From Prorocentrum cordatum (lineage: Eukaryota; Sar; Dinophyceae; Prorocentrales; Prorocentraceae), in assembly GCA_963575745.1 (NCBI GenBank), contig CAUYUJ010016693.1, forward strand, positions 250,001 to 314,000: 64,000 nt of DNA, read 5' to 3'. The notes beneath the pieces are model-generated. The model was not told the DNA's origin. It saw only the letters and a list, made by a program, of their open reading frames with translations, and did no database searches. The translations under genes were made by a program, and so were the position numbers. This document shows, piece after piece, positions 1 to 11,109 of the stretch (positions are counted from its first letter, which is position 1; each line of letters opens with the position of its first letter).

Positions 1-1100
1 CGTGCGTCAGACGGGGGCCGTGGTGGACCAGAAGGGGGAGCGTCGATAGTCGCGCAAAGGGTGAACCACTTGCCGAACCGCACTCACCCCAGGTCCGGCC
101 CCCGGTGGTGTCGGGGCAGGCAGAGGCCCGAGTTGTCAGAACAACACGAGGCGGCAGCGCGGCCCGACCACACCTCGGGGCTCAGCCAGGGAGCCGCCAG
201 GTGGTGCAAAGATCGGTGGGGGGAAATCGTGTGCCCGAAACCGCAGGGGGAGGAGTGGGGGGAGGAGGAGACGCAGCCGATAGCCGCAAAGTCAAGTGAA
301 TCAAAGGAGGAGGGGAAGGCGACGCCATGTCAGCGTGACCTTGGCCACTGTGAACACACGGCGCGTGGCGGTGGGACCTCGGTAGCGGGGGGAGCAGCGC
401 CTGATCAAGCTGGGGGGCGCTATGTCCCAGCTGCAGGGCAGCGTCGTCGGGGGGGAAGCACGTGAGGTGCAACGCGTTGGAGCCAGGTGGAGCGCGTGGG
501 GTGGGCCTATGGCCACCATCCCCGGCCGTCCAAAGTGAGTGTCCCAGGGGGGGGGGCAAAGTGGGTGTCCCAGTGGTGCACGGGGGGGGGGGGATATTTC
601 AGCCACCACCCGCCATACGAAGGGAGCCACGAGACCAGCGTGGGCTGTCTAGTGCACAGCGCAAGGGTATTGGTGCACCTCAGCCCCAGAAGAGGTGGCA
701 CGGGGGTATTAAGGCCGAGGCCTGGCGCTGCGGTGAAGCCAGCCCCTGCCCGTGGGGGACGCCCACGAGGGAGGCAGGACTATGGGGGACAGACACGCCT
801 CGCTCCTCAGTCCTTCTCCCCTGCATTGCTGTGCGCTGCAAAGGGTCGGTTGAGGATCATGGGGCTGCCGACCCAGCGGGCGCCGCCAGGAACGGAGGGG
901 TCCCCGATAGCCCACAAGGTCAGCGCGATGGAGACCACCTTGTAGAGGGTGGGGGAGGCTGTACCCAGTTGCCCCAGGCCGTCATTGTCCAAAAAGCAGG
1001 CATTGCGCTCCATGACAGTCTGCGTGGCAACACTGAGAATAGACATGGTTGGGTGAAGAAAGGCTTGAGCCGCAGATTGGCTACGCGGGGCAACCTTTCC
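1..1100. other. GC-rich sequence, no supported gene
   Basis: Runs of G and C and purine-rich patches give overlapping open frames on both strands. None has a recognisable domain or a consistent amino-acid pattern. A short minus-strand frame at 807-1046 is the most protein-like but is not identifiable. Confidence 0.4.
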
Positions 1101-1117
1101 GGGGCCCGGGGTAGGAC

Positions 1118-2387
1118 CTAGGGGGCCGGTGGGGGGAGGCGCGAGGCACGGCTGCGAAGGGGCCCTGAGCGGGCGGGCAGACCCCTCCGACCTGGGGGGG
1201 GTTCTTGGGCGTCAGGTGTCGAGGCCTTGTCGCGATCACTTGGGGCCAAAGTCCCACCCACGCTGACGCTTGCCGCGTAGTGGGTATCGCCTCTGGGGGA
1301 GGAACGCTTCCTCCTGGCCTTCCAGTCTGTGTCGGTCCAAGTGTCACGCTGGTGCTCCCACGCGTCCCATGACTGCCAGGAACGCCAGGGGCCTGCCGAT
1401 CCAGCTGGCCCTGTCCGTGTGGCTCTGTCCCCGGATGCCCACGGGGGGTTCTTTGCAGCCTCCTGGCCCTCATCGGTCCACAGGTGTTTGCCTCCGCTTC
1501 CGATGGGGGGGTCCACTGCGCCTCATCTATTGTCGCGTTGCATGTGCTTGCGCTGCTTCTCCATGACGTTCGGCCGGTCGACGTGGAGCTGGTATTCACT
1601 GTCCATTTTGTAGGCGTCGTATCCCACCGAGCTCCATGCCTGGAGGAAGTCGTCGCACTGCTGTGGCGTGTTTCGCCAGGGGTCAGACTTGATGTTGACC
1701 CAGGAGCTCCCTTGCTTGTGGGCCGCCTTTTTGACCCAGGCGCTCCACACCCCGTTGAAAGCACCCCCCAGCATCCTCTGCATTCGCGTGATCTTTTCTG
1801 GTGCGGGCTCGTCCCTTGTGACGTCTGCCTCGCCGATGGGTCTCAGGTACATGTTACATGGGGAGGCCACCCATGGGGTCGTCTCGGCGAGCAGGTGGGA
1901 TTGCTGCTGTCGGTGCGTCGTGCCGCCATCCCTGTGAGCTGCGGCGCTGCCTTGGTGAGCTGTGGGGTGGTGCGACTGGGTGTTCCCTGTTGCGGTCTTC
2001 AGCGATGGTGGGTGGTCGGCGGCTTGCTTCGCTCCCCGATTGTCTGAGTGACCGGCCGTCACCGATACGAACGTTCCAGGTTCGTTCCTCACTACGGGGG
2101 TCTTCGTCGCTCCTCCATGCGTCGCGCGGTGCCCCTCGATCTGACGCCCGCGCAGATGGGGACCAGGCTGCGGATTCAGCCCTGTGGGGGGGCTGGGTCC
2201 ATACAGGGGCGGGACCTTGGGCCGCCGTCGGATAGGTGTGAGCTGGACTGTCTGCGTCGTCAGCCTGGTGTGCAAAGCCATCCTGCTGTTCTGTGTCGGG
2301 GGAACTTGGCGGGCTGTCGTCCGTCTCGGATTTCTTGTTGGCGTCATCATCCCAGTCAATGCCTTCCACATTGCCGTTGCCGTACAA
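1118..2387 (-). pseudogene. Unidentified coding-like region spread over three minus-strand frames
   Basis: Three overlapping minus-strand open frames each contain a stretch that reads like real protein. The frame at 1854-2387 starts MYGNGNVEG and is acidic and Ser/Pro-rich, as linkers often are. The frame at 1523-2371 ends in a Trp- and Lys-rich helical segment containing SAWVKKAAHKQ and DDFLQAWSSVGYDAYK. After its stop, the same frame stays open at 1118-1516 with repeated Trp and Asp. The protein-like character moves from one frame to the next, as expected for a decayed gene, an intron-containing gene or sequencing indels. I do not recognise the family. The adjacent 2.4-2.6 kb holds only short frames. 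Confidence 0.35.
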
Positions 2388-2704
2388 GTGCTCTGGTGAG
2401 GAAGGCGCCTCTACGGGGGGCCCGTCGGGCAGGCCAGGTGCGTCGGGTTGCTGGGGGGAGGCGCTGGCGGAGGCCAGAGTGGCGTCGTGATCCTCGGCGC
2501 GTTGGTCGGTCGTGGGCAGTTCCGCCTTCTCCTGGGGCCTGTTGAGCCAGCTGGCAGCGGGCGACTCCTCTTCTGATCCTCTGGTCGCCGCATCCTGGGG
2601 TTGGGCGGCGAGGAGCTCAGGCGCTGATGGGGATACGCGAAGCGTCTAGACTTTCAAACGTGCTCCATTATTCTCACTCCCCCTTCCACCCGTTCTCTCT
2701 TCCC

Positions 2705-2855
2705 TTGTTTTAGGGGCTGCACCAAATGCTCGCGGCATGTCAGGAAGATATACACCCAAGGGGGTATGATCGAAGACGACGGGAACGGGCACCGAGGGTC
2801 TGGAATCTGAGTGTTGATTGGCAAGCGAGCAGATAGGAGCGATCAATCTTAAACT
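2705..2855 (+). repeat. R1 repeat, conserved 3' block (fragment)
   Basis: Begins near TTTTAGGGGCTGC and contains the run of C, AAGGGGGTA, GATCGAAGACGA and GAGCAGATAGGAGCGA signatures of R1. The same block recurs near 4146, 7811, 8400, 9125, 11125 and 54840. It leads directly into a (TTGTGG)n tract, as other copies lead into TTG tracts. Confidence 0.7.
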
Positions 2856-3055
2856 GATTGTTGTGGTTGTGGTGGTTGTGGTTGTGGTTGTGGTTGTGGT
2901 TGTGGTTGTGGTTGTGGTTGTGGTTGTGACTGTGGTTGCTGTTGCTGTTGCTGTTGATGTTGCTGTTACTGTTGTTATTGTTGTTGTGGTTGTGGTTGTT
3001 GTTGTGGTTGTGATTGTTGAAATTGTTGTTGATGCATTGCGTTGCGTTGCGTTGT
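2856..3055. repeat. (TTGTGG)n/(TTG)n microsatellite
   Basis: Tandem GGTTGT and GTTGCT hexamers. Open frames on both strands (poly-Val on plus, His/Asn on minus) are by-products of the repeat. Confidence 0.9.
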
Positions 3056-3065
3056 TGTCGTCGTC

Positions 3066-3222
3066 CCACCTACGACCCACCCGCGACCCACCCGCGACCC
3101 GCCCACGGCCCACCCCGCGACCCATCCCGCGACCCACCCCGCGACCCACCCCGCGACCCACCCGCGACCCACTCGCGACCCGCCCCGCGACCCACCCGCA
3201 ACCCACCCGTTCCCCACCCACT
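3066..3222. repeat. ~12-bp CGACCCACCCCG minisatellite
   Basis: About a dozen near-identical copies of GCGACCCACCC(C) in direct tandem. No gene is supported across it. Confidence 0.85.
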
Positions 3223-3339
3223 TGCTTTGACGAAAAGTTCGGCGCATGCGGCGGGCTTCTTCAAAGCCTCGCAGACTGCCGACGACCCCGCTGCCCACTC
3301 AATCCTACCCGCAACTGCGGGGTGCTACATAAACAATAA

Positions 3340-4400
3340 TGTTTGGTGACCCCCTCTCCGGTGCCCTTCCAGGGGCACGCCCCTGGCCCTCAGACTGTGT
3401 TGTTGGCCCCCGGTTTGCAACAACAGCGGCTCCCGCCTGAAACCTCCTCACATTTGATTCAAGATGGCGCTCTCGCGCGAGACTTCCCTACAATTTGTTG
3501 AAGAACCATGCTCTCGCGTTGGGCTTCCTCGCAATTTATTCAAACGCCGCGCCCTCGACACTCAAGAATCACGCTCTCGCTCTGGATTTCCGAACGATTT
3601 ACTTTAGAATCACGCTATCGCTCAAGACTTCCTCCTGATTCATATAAGACTGAAGCTTCAGCGACCCGCCCGCCCGACCCGCCCGTCGGGGCCCGCCCGC
3701 CCGACCTGCCCGTCAGGGTGGGTCCCCGCCCGCCCACCCGCCCGTCTGGTTCTGCTGCTTGCTTTTCCACGCTTCGCACGCTCCAATCCCCTTCCTACAA
3801 GTGTTTCTCGTGATGCATCCTTCTGCCTCCCCCTTGGTCCTTCCCTCCTCCCTCCCCCTTGCCGCTTGACCTCCTCGGCATTTTGATGGCCCGCCCGCCC
3901 AGCCCGCCCGTCGGGGCCCGCGCGCCCGACCCGCTCGCTGGGGCCCGCAAACGCCACTCGCTGCCGCATTCATGGCCGTCCCGACCCGCCCGTTCAGCTC
4001 AGCCCACCCCGGCCCGCCGGCCCCGCCCGCCTGGGTCCGTTCCTCCATCCTCCTCCCCCCCTTGCCCTTTCCCTCCTCCCTCCCTCCCTGACGACAAGCT
4101 TTTCCTCCTCGCTCCTTCCCTTTGTTCCTTATTCCCCCTCCTTTTATAGGGGCTGCACAAACCTCACGTGGCAGGCGAAAGAATGTACCCAAAAAGGGGG
4201 CGCGTTCGAAGAAGAAGAGGCTGGGTATCGAGGGTTTGGGATATACCTGCTCATTGACCTGCGTGCTGATGAAAACGATGGGCATCGCACGCCTAAACTA
4301 ATTACTGCTGTTCCCCTGCGCGGTAACATATGTGTCTTTTCGATTGGAGTGCCCCCCCCGAGGCTCGCAATCTTCCCCAAACAGTGTTTGAACTTAGGGG
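3340..4400 (+). repeat. R1 repeat copy
   Basis: Full module order. An a-module carries GGTGCCC and CCCCTGGCCC-type motifs (3340-3430). An array of ~41-bp subrepeats with CTTCCTCGCAATTTA and GAATCGCGCTCTCGC cores follows (3433-3660). Next is a GC block of CCCGCCCGACC units and pyrimidine tracts (3660-4145), then the conserved block with GGGGCTGC and CGAAGAAGAAGAGG (4146-4310). The start of another a-module runs to about 4400. No coding region is supported. Confidence 0.75.
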
Positions 4401-4432
4401 TTCTGATTTGGCTTAACCATATCGGGGTGGTT

Positions 4433-4560
4433 GGCGGCTTTTGCGGGCGGTTCCGCCCGTCGCCGCCGTCGCCGTCGCCGTCGCCGCCGCTCGGGGCGAG
4501 TGGCGGCTTTTGCGGGCGGTGCCGTCCGTCGCCGCCGTCGCCGTCGCATAGATGCTCCTT
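4433..4560. repeat. Direct duplication of a ~69-bp GCGGCTTTTGCGGGCGG unit
   Basis: GGCGGCTTTTGCGGGCGG occurs at about 4433 and 4502. Each copy is followed by CGCCGTCGCCGTCGC runs. Confidence 0.8.
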
Positions 4561-4739
4561 TCTAAAAAAAAATAGACTCTACCCCCCCCCCGCCCGGACT
4601 TAACGCTTCCCCGTGAGATATATAATTTCATATATATTCTGCACACTCCTCTATCCTAAATATGAAATCATACCATCCCAGGCAGGCCAGTTTCCCCCCC
4701 TGAGGTTCCCCCTGTAAAAAACACTATGCGGTGACAATT

Positions 4740-5230
4740 TTTGTTCTAACATAGCACTTGTTCACGAATCCCTTACAAAAAATGGGACGAAGTGCGCACG
4801 CGCGCGTCGTCGCGCGCGCATGCCGAAATCCTTCAAAAACCTTCGGTTCCGGAGAGATTGCAAAATTGAATTTCCAAACAAACATACAAAACACACATGG
4901 TTTCGCAACACTGATTTGCTAAAAAAGCTTACGCGCGAGCTCTTGCGAAATCTTAAGAAAACCATTGGTTTTCCAAGATTTTCACAAAATTCTACCAAAC
5001 GGGCTTCGCGCGCGCTCATCTCGAAATCTGTCGAACGCCCTTGCGCGTGTGCCGTCGCGAGAATCCTCTGCAAAAAAAGGACGAAGTGCAGACGCGCGCG
5101 ACGTCGCGGGCGTATGCTGAAATCCTTCAAAAACCTTCGGTTTCGGAAAGATTTTGAAATCGTGCGTCAAAAAACCTACAAAAACACAAAGTTTCGCAAC
5201 ACGGGTTTTCTAAAAAGTGTGCGCGCGCGC
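4740..5230 (+). repeat. AT-rich module, two direct copies
   Basis: The segment with GACGAAGTGC, GAAATCCTTCAAAAACCTTC and AACACGGGTTTTCTAAAAA-type motifs occurs at about 4781-4935 and again at about 5075-5229. An inverted, diverged copy lies at 9.70-10.11 kb. Together they bracket about 5 kb of R1 and microsatellite DNA. Confidence 0.75.
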
Positions 5231-5930
5231 TCTTGCGTCGTCGTCGTCGTCGTCGTCGTCCTCCCTCCTCCCTCGTCGTCGTCGTCGTCGTCTTCTGTCT
5301 TTCCTCGTCGTCGTCGTCGTCGTCGTCTTGGCGTCGTCGTCGCTTCCGTCGTCGTTGTCGCCGTGGTCGTCCTTCCTCCCTCGTTGTCTTCGTCGGCGTC
5401 TCGTCGTTGTCCCTCCTATTTCGTCGCCGTCGTCGTCGTCGTCGTCGTCGTCGTGGTCTTCACTCCTCCCTCGTCGTTATCCTCCTCCCTCGTCGTCGTC
5501 GTCCGTCGTCGGCGTCTCGTCGTCGTCCCTCCTATTTCGTCGCCGTCGTCGTCGTCTTCGTCGTCGTTGTCGTCGTCGTCGTCGTCGTCGTCTTCCCTCC
5601 TCCCTCGTCGTTGTCGTCGTCGGCGTCGCCGTCCTTCCTTCTTCTTCGTCGTTAGCGTCGTCGCCGTCTTCCCTCCTCCTTCGTCGTTGTCGTCGTTGTC
5701 GCCGTCGTGGTTTTTTCTCCTCCCTCGTCGTCTCCGTTGGCGACGTCGTCGTCGTCTTCGTCGTCGTCGTCGGCGTCGTTGACGTCGTCGTCGTCGTCGT
5801 CGTCGGTGTCGTCGTCGTCGTTGTCGTCGTCGAAAACGTTGGAGACGTCGTCGGTGTCGTCGCAGTCGGTGTCGGCGGCGCCGTCGTCGTCGATGTCGCT
5901 GTCGTCGTCGGCGTCGGTGTCGTGGCCAAA
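5231..5930. repeat. (GTC)n/(CGT)n compound microsatellite
   Basis: About 700 bp of interrupted CGT triplets with CCTCCCTC interruptions. Open frames encoding poly-Ser, poly-Val, poly-Arg or poly-Asp exist in every phase, so none is counted as a gene. Confidence 0.9.
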
Positions 5931-6049
5931 GGCCATGTGGTACCTACCGTCACGGTCTTGTCTGAAGAGGTCTTGCGACCAAGTTCCGGGTAGGAGGGTG
6001 GGATGGTTGCACGAGCAGTGGAGAAGACAGCTTCAAGACGGTCAAGATT

Positions 6050-6400
6050 AATTGCACCACATAGATTGCAGCACGTATATAGCACCGCATAGACTGCATT
6101 GCATAGGTTGCACCGCGTAGATTGCACCACGTAGATTGCACCGAATAGATCGCACCGCATATATTCTATTACATAGGTTGCATCGCGTAAATTACACCAC
6201 GTAGATTGCACCGCATAGACTGCACTGCATAGGTTGCACCTCCTAGTTTGCACCACATAGGTTACACCACGTATATTGTTTGCACTACATAAACTGCACC
6301 GCGTAGATTGCACCACATAGATTGCACCGCATAGATTGTCTTACACAAGTTGCATCGCATACGTTGCACCACGTAGATCGCACCGCACAGTCTGCAAGAA
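6050..6400. repeat. 14-bp minisatellite (TGCACCRCRTAGAT)
   Basis: About 24 head-to-tail 14-mers of the type TGCACCACGTAGAT or TGCACCGCATAGAT, with point differences. The long minus-strand frame across it is a by-product of the periodicity. Confidence 0.9.
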
Positions 6401-7260
6401 CATAACTACTGTTTGGGGTCCACGCTGGCTGACATGTTTTTGTTGGCCAGGGCAGTGTTTTCGGCCCCGCGTATAGAACAGCAGCGGCTGGCACCGGATA
6501 TCTCCTTACAGTGTATTGAAGAATCGCGCTCCCGCTGTCGAGATTTCTTTGCACATTACCCCCGGATCGCTCTCTCGAGAGGGATCTACCATGTAGCAAT
6601 TGATTCAGGCGCCGCGCCCTCGACACTAAAGAATTACACTCTCGCCCAGGAGTTCCTGACGGTTTACTCAACGCGCTGCTTTGCTATCTATCAAAGAACG
6701 GCGCTCTCGCTCGGGCCCTCCGTGTAGGTTACCAATGAGTGGCGCTCTCGCTCGGGACTTCCTCGCGGTTGACCCAGTGCGTGCACTCTCGACTAAACTG
6801 TCTTTGCGATCTGCGTGGGTATTTGTTGGCCCGCCCGCCCGACCGGAGGCCCGCAGCCGCCACTCGATGCAGCTCTCGTGCCCCGTCCGTCCGCCCGACC
6901 CGCCCGACGGCACCGCCTGGCTGGTTGCGTTCCGTCTCTCTTGCTCCTCTCTCTTCCCCCCTCCCTGCTCATCTTCCTCGTCCTCCATCCCCCTCCCTCC
7001 CCGTGCCCCTTCCCTCCTCGTTCAACCCGGCCGTCTGGCCCGCCCGCCAGACCCGCCCGTTTGGATCCGAACGGCAGACCTGGCCGTCTGGCTATGCATC
7101 TTGTCTACCTGCTCTTAACTCCCCTCCTGCTAGTCTCTCTCGCCCTCGGTCCTTATCCCTCCCCTTTGTCTCTTCACTCCTCCCTCCAATCCCCTTGTTT
7201 AGGGACTGCGCCAATTTCACGTGGCACGTAAGGAATCCGCCGACCCTGTAGGCGTGTGGA
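6400..7260 (+). repeat. R1 repeat copy, truncated at the 3' block
   Basis: The a-module (6400-6480), 41-bp subrepeats (6480-6830), CCCGCCCGACC/pyrimidine block (6830-7195) and only the first ~60 bp of the conserved block are present. The copy then breaks into a CTC/CTT tract at about 7270. Confidence 0.7.
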
Positions 7261-7289
7261 ATGGGTTGTTCTTCTCGTCCGTGCCTCCT

Positions 7290-7415
7290 TCCCTTTCCCA
7301 CCTTCTCCGTCTCCTTCTCGTTCGTCTCCCTCTCCTCCTCCTCTTCCTCCTCGTCCTCCTTCTCCTCCTCTTCCTCCTCCTCCTCCTCCTCCTCCTCCTT
7401 CATCTCTTCCTCCTG
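7290..7415. repeat. (CTC/CTT)n microsatellite
   Basis: Pyrimidine triplets dominated by CTC. The minus-strand poly-Glu frame is a by-product. Confidence 0.85.
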
Positions 7416-7614
7416 CGTAAAATAAACTGACTGGAAGGGTTTCCCCTTCCCTTTGTTCCCTTCCCGGGCCAGGGAGGAGGGGGTGGTCCCGGGGGAAGCC
7501 CGGGGGGGGTCCCGGGGGGGTCCCCGGGGGGGTCCCGGGTCAGAATACCACCTCCCTCCTCCTTGGGGGTCCTCCTTCCCTTTCCCACCTTCTCAGTCTC
7601 CTTCTCGTTCGTCT

Positions 7615-7712
7615 CCTCCTCCTCCTCCTCCTCCTCCTCACACACCTCCTCCTCCTCCTCCTCCTCCTCCTCCTCCTCCTCCTCCTCCTCCTCCTCCTCA
7701 CACACTTCCTCC
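7615..7712. repeat. (CCT)n microsatellite
   Basis: About 25 CCT triplets interrupted by two CACACA patches. The flanking 7440-7615 is a G-run and C-run patch with no gene. Confidence 0.9.
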
Positions 7713-7810
7713 GCCTACCCTGTCACGTTGTCCTTTAGCTCCATCCTGTGATCACACATCCCGTCGCCATCGATGGCCAAAACCTGCAGGGTCGGCGACA
7801 CCGGCCGTAA

Positions 7811-9457
7811 GGCCTTCACAATATGTACCCCCAAGGGGGGGTACGATCGAAGGCGAAGAGGAAGGGTGTCGATGGTTTGGGACTAGACATGTTGAGTGAG
7901 TTGCGTGCTGGTGGGAAAGAATCATACCAAAATGCGAACTGTTGGTAAACTCACATTCCAAAGATAAAAGAATTGTTCATTCCCCCACTCTGGTGCCCAC
8001 TCTTTTTTCAATTGAAGTGCCCCTCCCAGGGCTCGCACCCAGTTTTCTTAAAAGGGAAGGTCTGGGAGCTCAGAATGCGCCCCTGGCCCCCGGTTTACAA
8101 CAGCAGCAGCTCCCGCCAGATACTTCCTCACAATTTCTTCCAACTCGCGGTCTCGCACGGGAGCTCCTCGCAATGTATGCAGGAATCGCGCTCTCGCGCT
8201 AGATCCCCTTCCAATGTATTGAAACGCCGCGCCCTCGACACTCAGTAATCACGCTCTCGCTCTGGATTTCCTCCCGATGTACGTGGGCATCTCGCTATCG
8301 CTCGAAAGCTCTTCACGATCTATGCAGGACTGACTCGACTCTCGTTTTCCATCCTTCTCCATCCCCCTTGTCCCTTCCCTCCTCCCTTCCCTCCCTTGCT
8401 CTGGCTGCGTTAACTACGCGTGGAAGTAAAGGAAGATATGCCCCCAACGGGGGTACGATTGAAGACGATGAGGGCGGGTATCGAGAGTTTGGAATATACT
8501 TGTTGGGGAACACGCGAGCAGAGAAGAGCAAACAACACGAAGCTGATGTAGTTCCCATTTCGAAATACAACTATATTGTTGGTGCCCCCTCCAGTGCACC
8601 TTGAATGTTTCAATTGAAGTGCCCCTCCCGCGGATCGCAGCTTGATTTCTACAGGGAAACTGTTTGCGCCTTAGACTGGGTTGTTGACCACCCGTTTTCC
8701 ACAACAAAGGCTCCCGACGGTTGTTCGCCACAGTGTGTTCAAAATCGCGCTCTCGGGCAGGATTTGTGCACAATTTGTTCAGGAATCGCGATCTCACGTG
8801 GGACGTCCTTTCAATGTATTGAAACGCCGCGCCCCCGAAACTCAGTAATCACGCTCTCGCTCTGGACTTCCTCACGATGTACTTGGGAATCGCTCTATCA
8901 CTCGACGCTTCCCCGCGATTCATGCAACTCAGACGCTTCGACGACCCGCCCGCTCGACTCGGCCGTCTAGGCACACCCGCCCGACCCGACCGTACGGTCC
9001 GCCCGGCCGACCTGTCCGTTTGGTTCAGCCGCTCGCTTTCCTGGTCCTCGCGCCCCTCCTGCTAACCTCTCTCGTGCTCCATCCTTCTCCTTCCTCCTTA
9101 TCCCCTCCCTCCTTCCTCGTTCCCATGTTGTAGGGGCTGCGCAAATTATACGAGGCAGACAAGGAAAACATCCCCCGCGAAGGGGGCACGATCGAAGACG
9201 AAGAAGGCCGGAATCGAGGGCTAGGGATATACACGTCGAATGACACACGAGCAGACAAGAGAGAACAACCTTCACAAATTGTTGCTCCTGCTGCTGTTGT
9301 TGTTGCTGTTGTTGAACTCTCACTACGTATCGTTGGTCCCCCCATCCGGTGACCGCTGTGTGTTTTTTCAATTGAAGTTCCCCCCCCCGGGCTCGCACCC
9401 TGCTTTTTTAATTGAGGAAAATGACTCGGCTCAAACTGTGTCGTTGGTACCCGGATT

Positions 9458-9460
<3 letters not shown>
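7811..9460 (+). repeat. Three R1 repeat copies in direct tandem
   Basis: Conserved blocks lie at about 7811-7960, 8400-8555 and 9125-9275. Each is followed by an a-module with TTTCAATTGAAGT and CTCGCACCC (about 7975, 8605 and 9365). The first two are then followed by 41-bp subrepeats sharing GAAACGCCGCGCCC. Spacing between conserved blocks is roughly 590 and 725 bp, the difference lying mostly in the length of the GC/pyrimidine block. No open frame is conserved between copies, so I treat the family as noncoding. Confidence 0.8.
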
Positions 9461-9504
<44 letters not shown>

Positions 9505-9505
9505 T
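9461..9505. repeat. (CAA)n microsatellite
   Basis: About 14 perfect CAA triplets at the end of the tandem R1 block. Confidence 0.95.
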
Positions 9506-9539
9506 ACTAGCACGTGGGGACACTCCGTTCTCACCAGTG

Positions 9540-9700
9540 CCAGGGTTTTCATAGGAGGCGGGCAATACCCCCACTTTGTGGGGGGGCCGGTTCAAGCTCT
9601 ACCAAATTTCCAAACGACTCTTCGCCACCACCCACACCCAGCTTCCCGCCCTATGACGTTCGGACACTTCACTTCGTGGCATGCGGACGACCGTGGCTAC
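9540..9700. other. Short non-repetitive stretch, nothing recognised
   Basis: Contains a CCCCCACTTTGTGGGGGGG inverted pair near 9570. No gene is supported. Confidence 0.4.
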
Positions 9701-10110
9701 TATTCAGGGCCCCGCGGCCGACGACGACGGCGTGCGCGCGCGAAGAAAAAACGAATGTGTCCCGCATGGTATTATTTGACAGGGATGATGGCCCTGGCAG
9801 GTGCGCAACCGTTGTTGCAGAAGTTCGAAAAAGTTGCTCGCAAAAGCCCGTTTGACAGAAATGTTTAAAAAGTGTTGGGTTTCCTACGAATCCGCAAGAG
9901 CGCGCGGGATGAAATTTTGACAATTTTTTGTTAAAAAACCATTGGTTTTTTGATGTTTTATGTTAAAATCGCTACGAAAACTAAGGTTTTGGAAGGATTT
10001 CGTCTTGCGCGCGCGAATGTCCACTTTACCTTATTTTTTGCAAGGGATTCTTGAAGTTTGGTTATGTTAGAACAAGAAATGTCCACTTTAGCTTATTTTT
10101 TGCAAGGGAA
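9700..10110 (-). repeat. AT-rich module, inverted copy of 4.74-5.23 kb
   Basis: The reverse complement of 4742-4805 matches 10008-10072 (TTTTTTGCAAGGGATTC and TATGTTAGAAC on the plus strand here). AAGGTTTTGGAAGGATTTCG and CCATTGGTTTT also match in inverted order. Within the block, GAAATGTCCACTTTA and TTATTTTTTGCAAGGGA occur twice, about 61 bp apart. Confidence 0.7.
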
Positions 10111-10244
10111 AGCGGGCCGTAACAAAACAACCGGATCCGGACCAACCCGTTTTGCCTGAGACTTCCTCACGAAAATGATGAAAATGTGGCTGCGGCCTAG
10201 GCGCGGCGGGGGGGCCGCGCACCAGGGGTCCCAACAATAATTAT

Positions 10245-10555
10245 TCTTTAGAAATAATAATGTTCAACAACGGCTCCCGCTTGAGATCCCCTCGCAATTT
10301 AGCCAGGACCCCCGCTCCCGCCTGAAACTTCCTCGCAGTTTACTCAGGGCTCGCGTTCTCGCTTGGGACTTTCTTACAATGTATGCAGGAATTGCTCTCT
10401 CGGCGCTCCGAAGTCGCGCTCTCGCTGGAGACTCGCTTGCCATTTACTCAAGAATCGCGCTCTTGCGTCGGAATTCCCCGCAATGTACTCAAGCGCCGCG
10501 CTCCCGACACTCAGGCACCCAGGAGTCCCGCTCACGCTAAGGACTCCGTTGCAAC
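10245..10555 (+). repeat. R1 41-bp subrepeat array
   Basis: Successive CTCGCAATTT-type cores start near 10291, 10332, 10373, 10436 and 10477. The period is therefore 41 bp, with one unit expanded. Confidence 0.8.
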
Positions 10556-10975
10556 CCTTTGCGGCCCCCTCGCTGCCCTTCGTGGCCCTGTTGCTGCCCT
10601 CAGTGGCCCCGTCGTTGCCCTCTGTGGCCCCACATACGCATGCTCTTCGAGACTCTTCGTGGCCCCCGCTCGTTCGCGCCCGTCGTGGCCCCATACGCAT
10701 GCCTTCCGCGGCCCCGCTGTCGCCCTTTGCGCCCCCCTCGCTGTCCTACGTAGCCCCGTTGCCACCCTCAGTGGCCCCGTCGTTGCCCTCTGTAGCCCCG
10801 CATTAGCTGCCGTTTGTGGCCCCCGCTCGTTCCCCCAGCTCGTTCGCGCCCTTTGTGGCCCCATATGCGCGCCCTTCGTGTCCCCGCTGTCGCCCTTCGT
10901 GGCCCCCTTCCTGCCCTTCGTGGCCCCGCTGTCGCTCTCGCTGTCGCTGTCGCTGTCGCTCTCGCTTTCTCTCGT
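10555..10975. repeat. 21-bp minisatellite plus (CTGTCG)n
   Basis: Copies of GTGGCCCCGTCGTTGCCCTCT and variants run in tandem to about 10930, then CTGTCG hexamers and CGT triplets follow. The period is a multiple of three, so long frames run through on both strands. They have no domain. Confidence 0.85.
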
Positions 10976-11109
10976 CGTCGTCGTCGACGTCATCGTCGTC
11001 GTCGTCGTCATCGTCGTGGTCGGTACCCTGTCCGTCCCTCTTGGGGTCGGGCTGCCGCCGATCAGCGCTGCCGCTGGCCAGGCAGACGGTCCGCGGCCGC
11101 CCCGCCGCT

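Noticed and set aside
5231-5993. Several 140-320-aa Ser/Val/Arg-rich frames
   Set aside because: All arise from the CGT triplet tract, and every phase on both strands is open.
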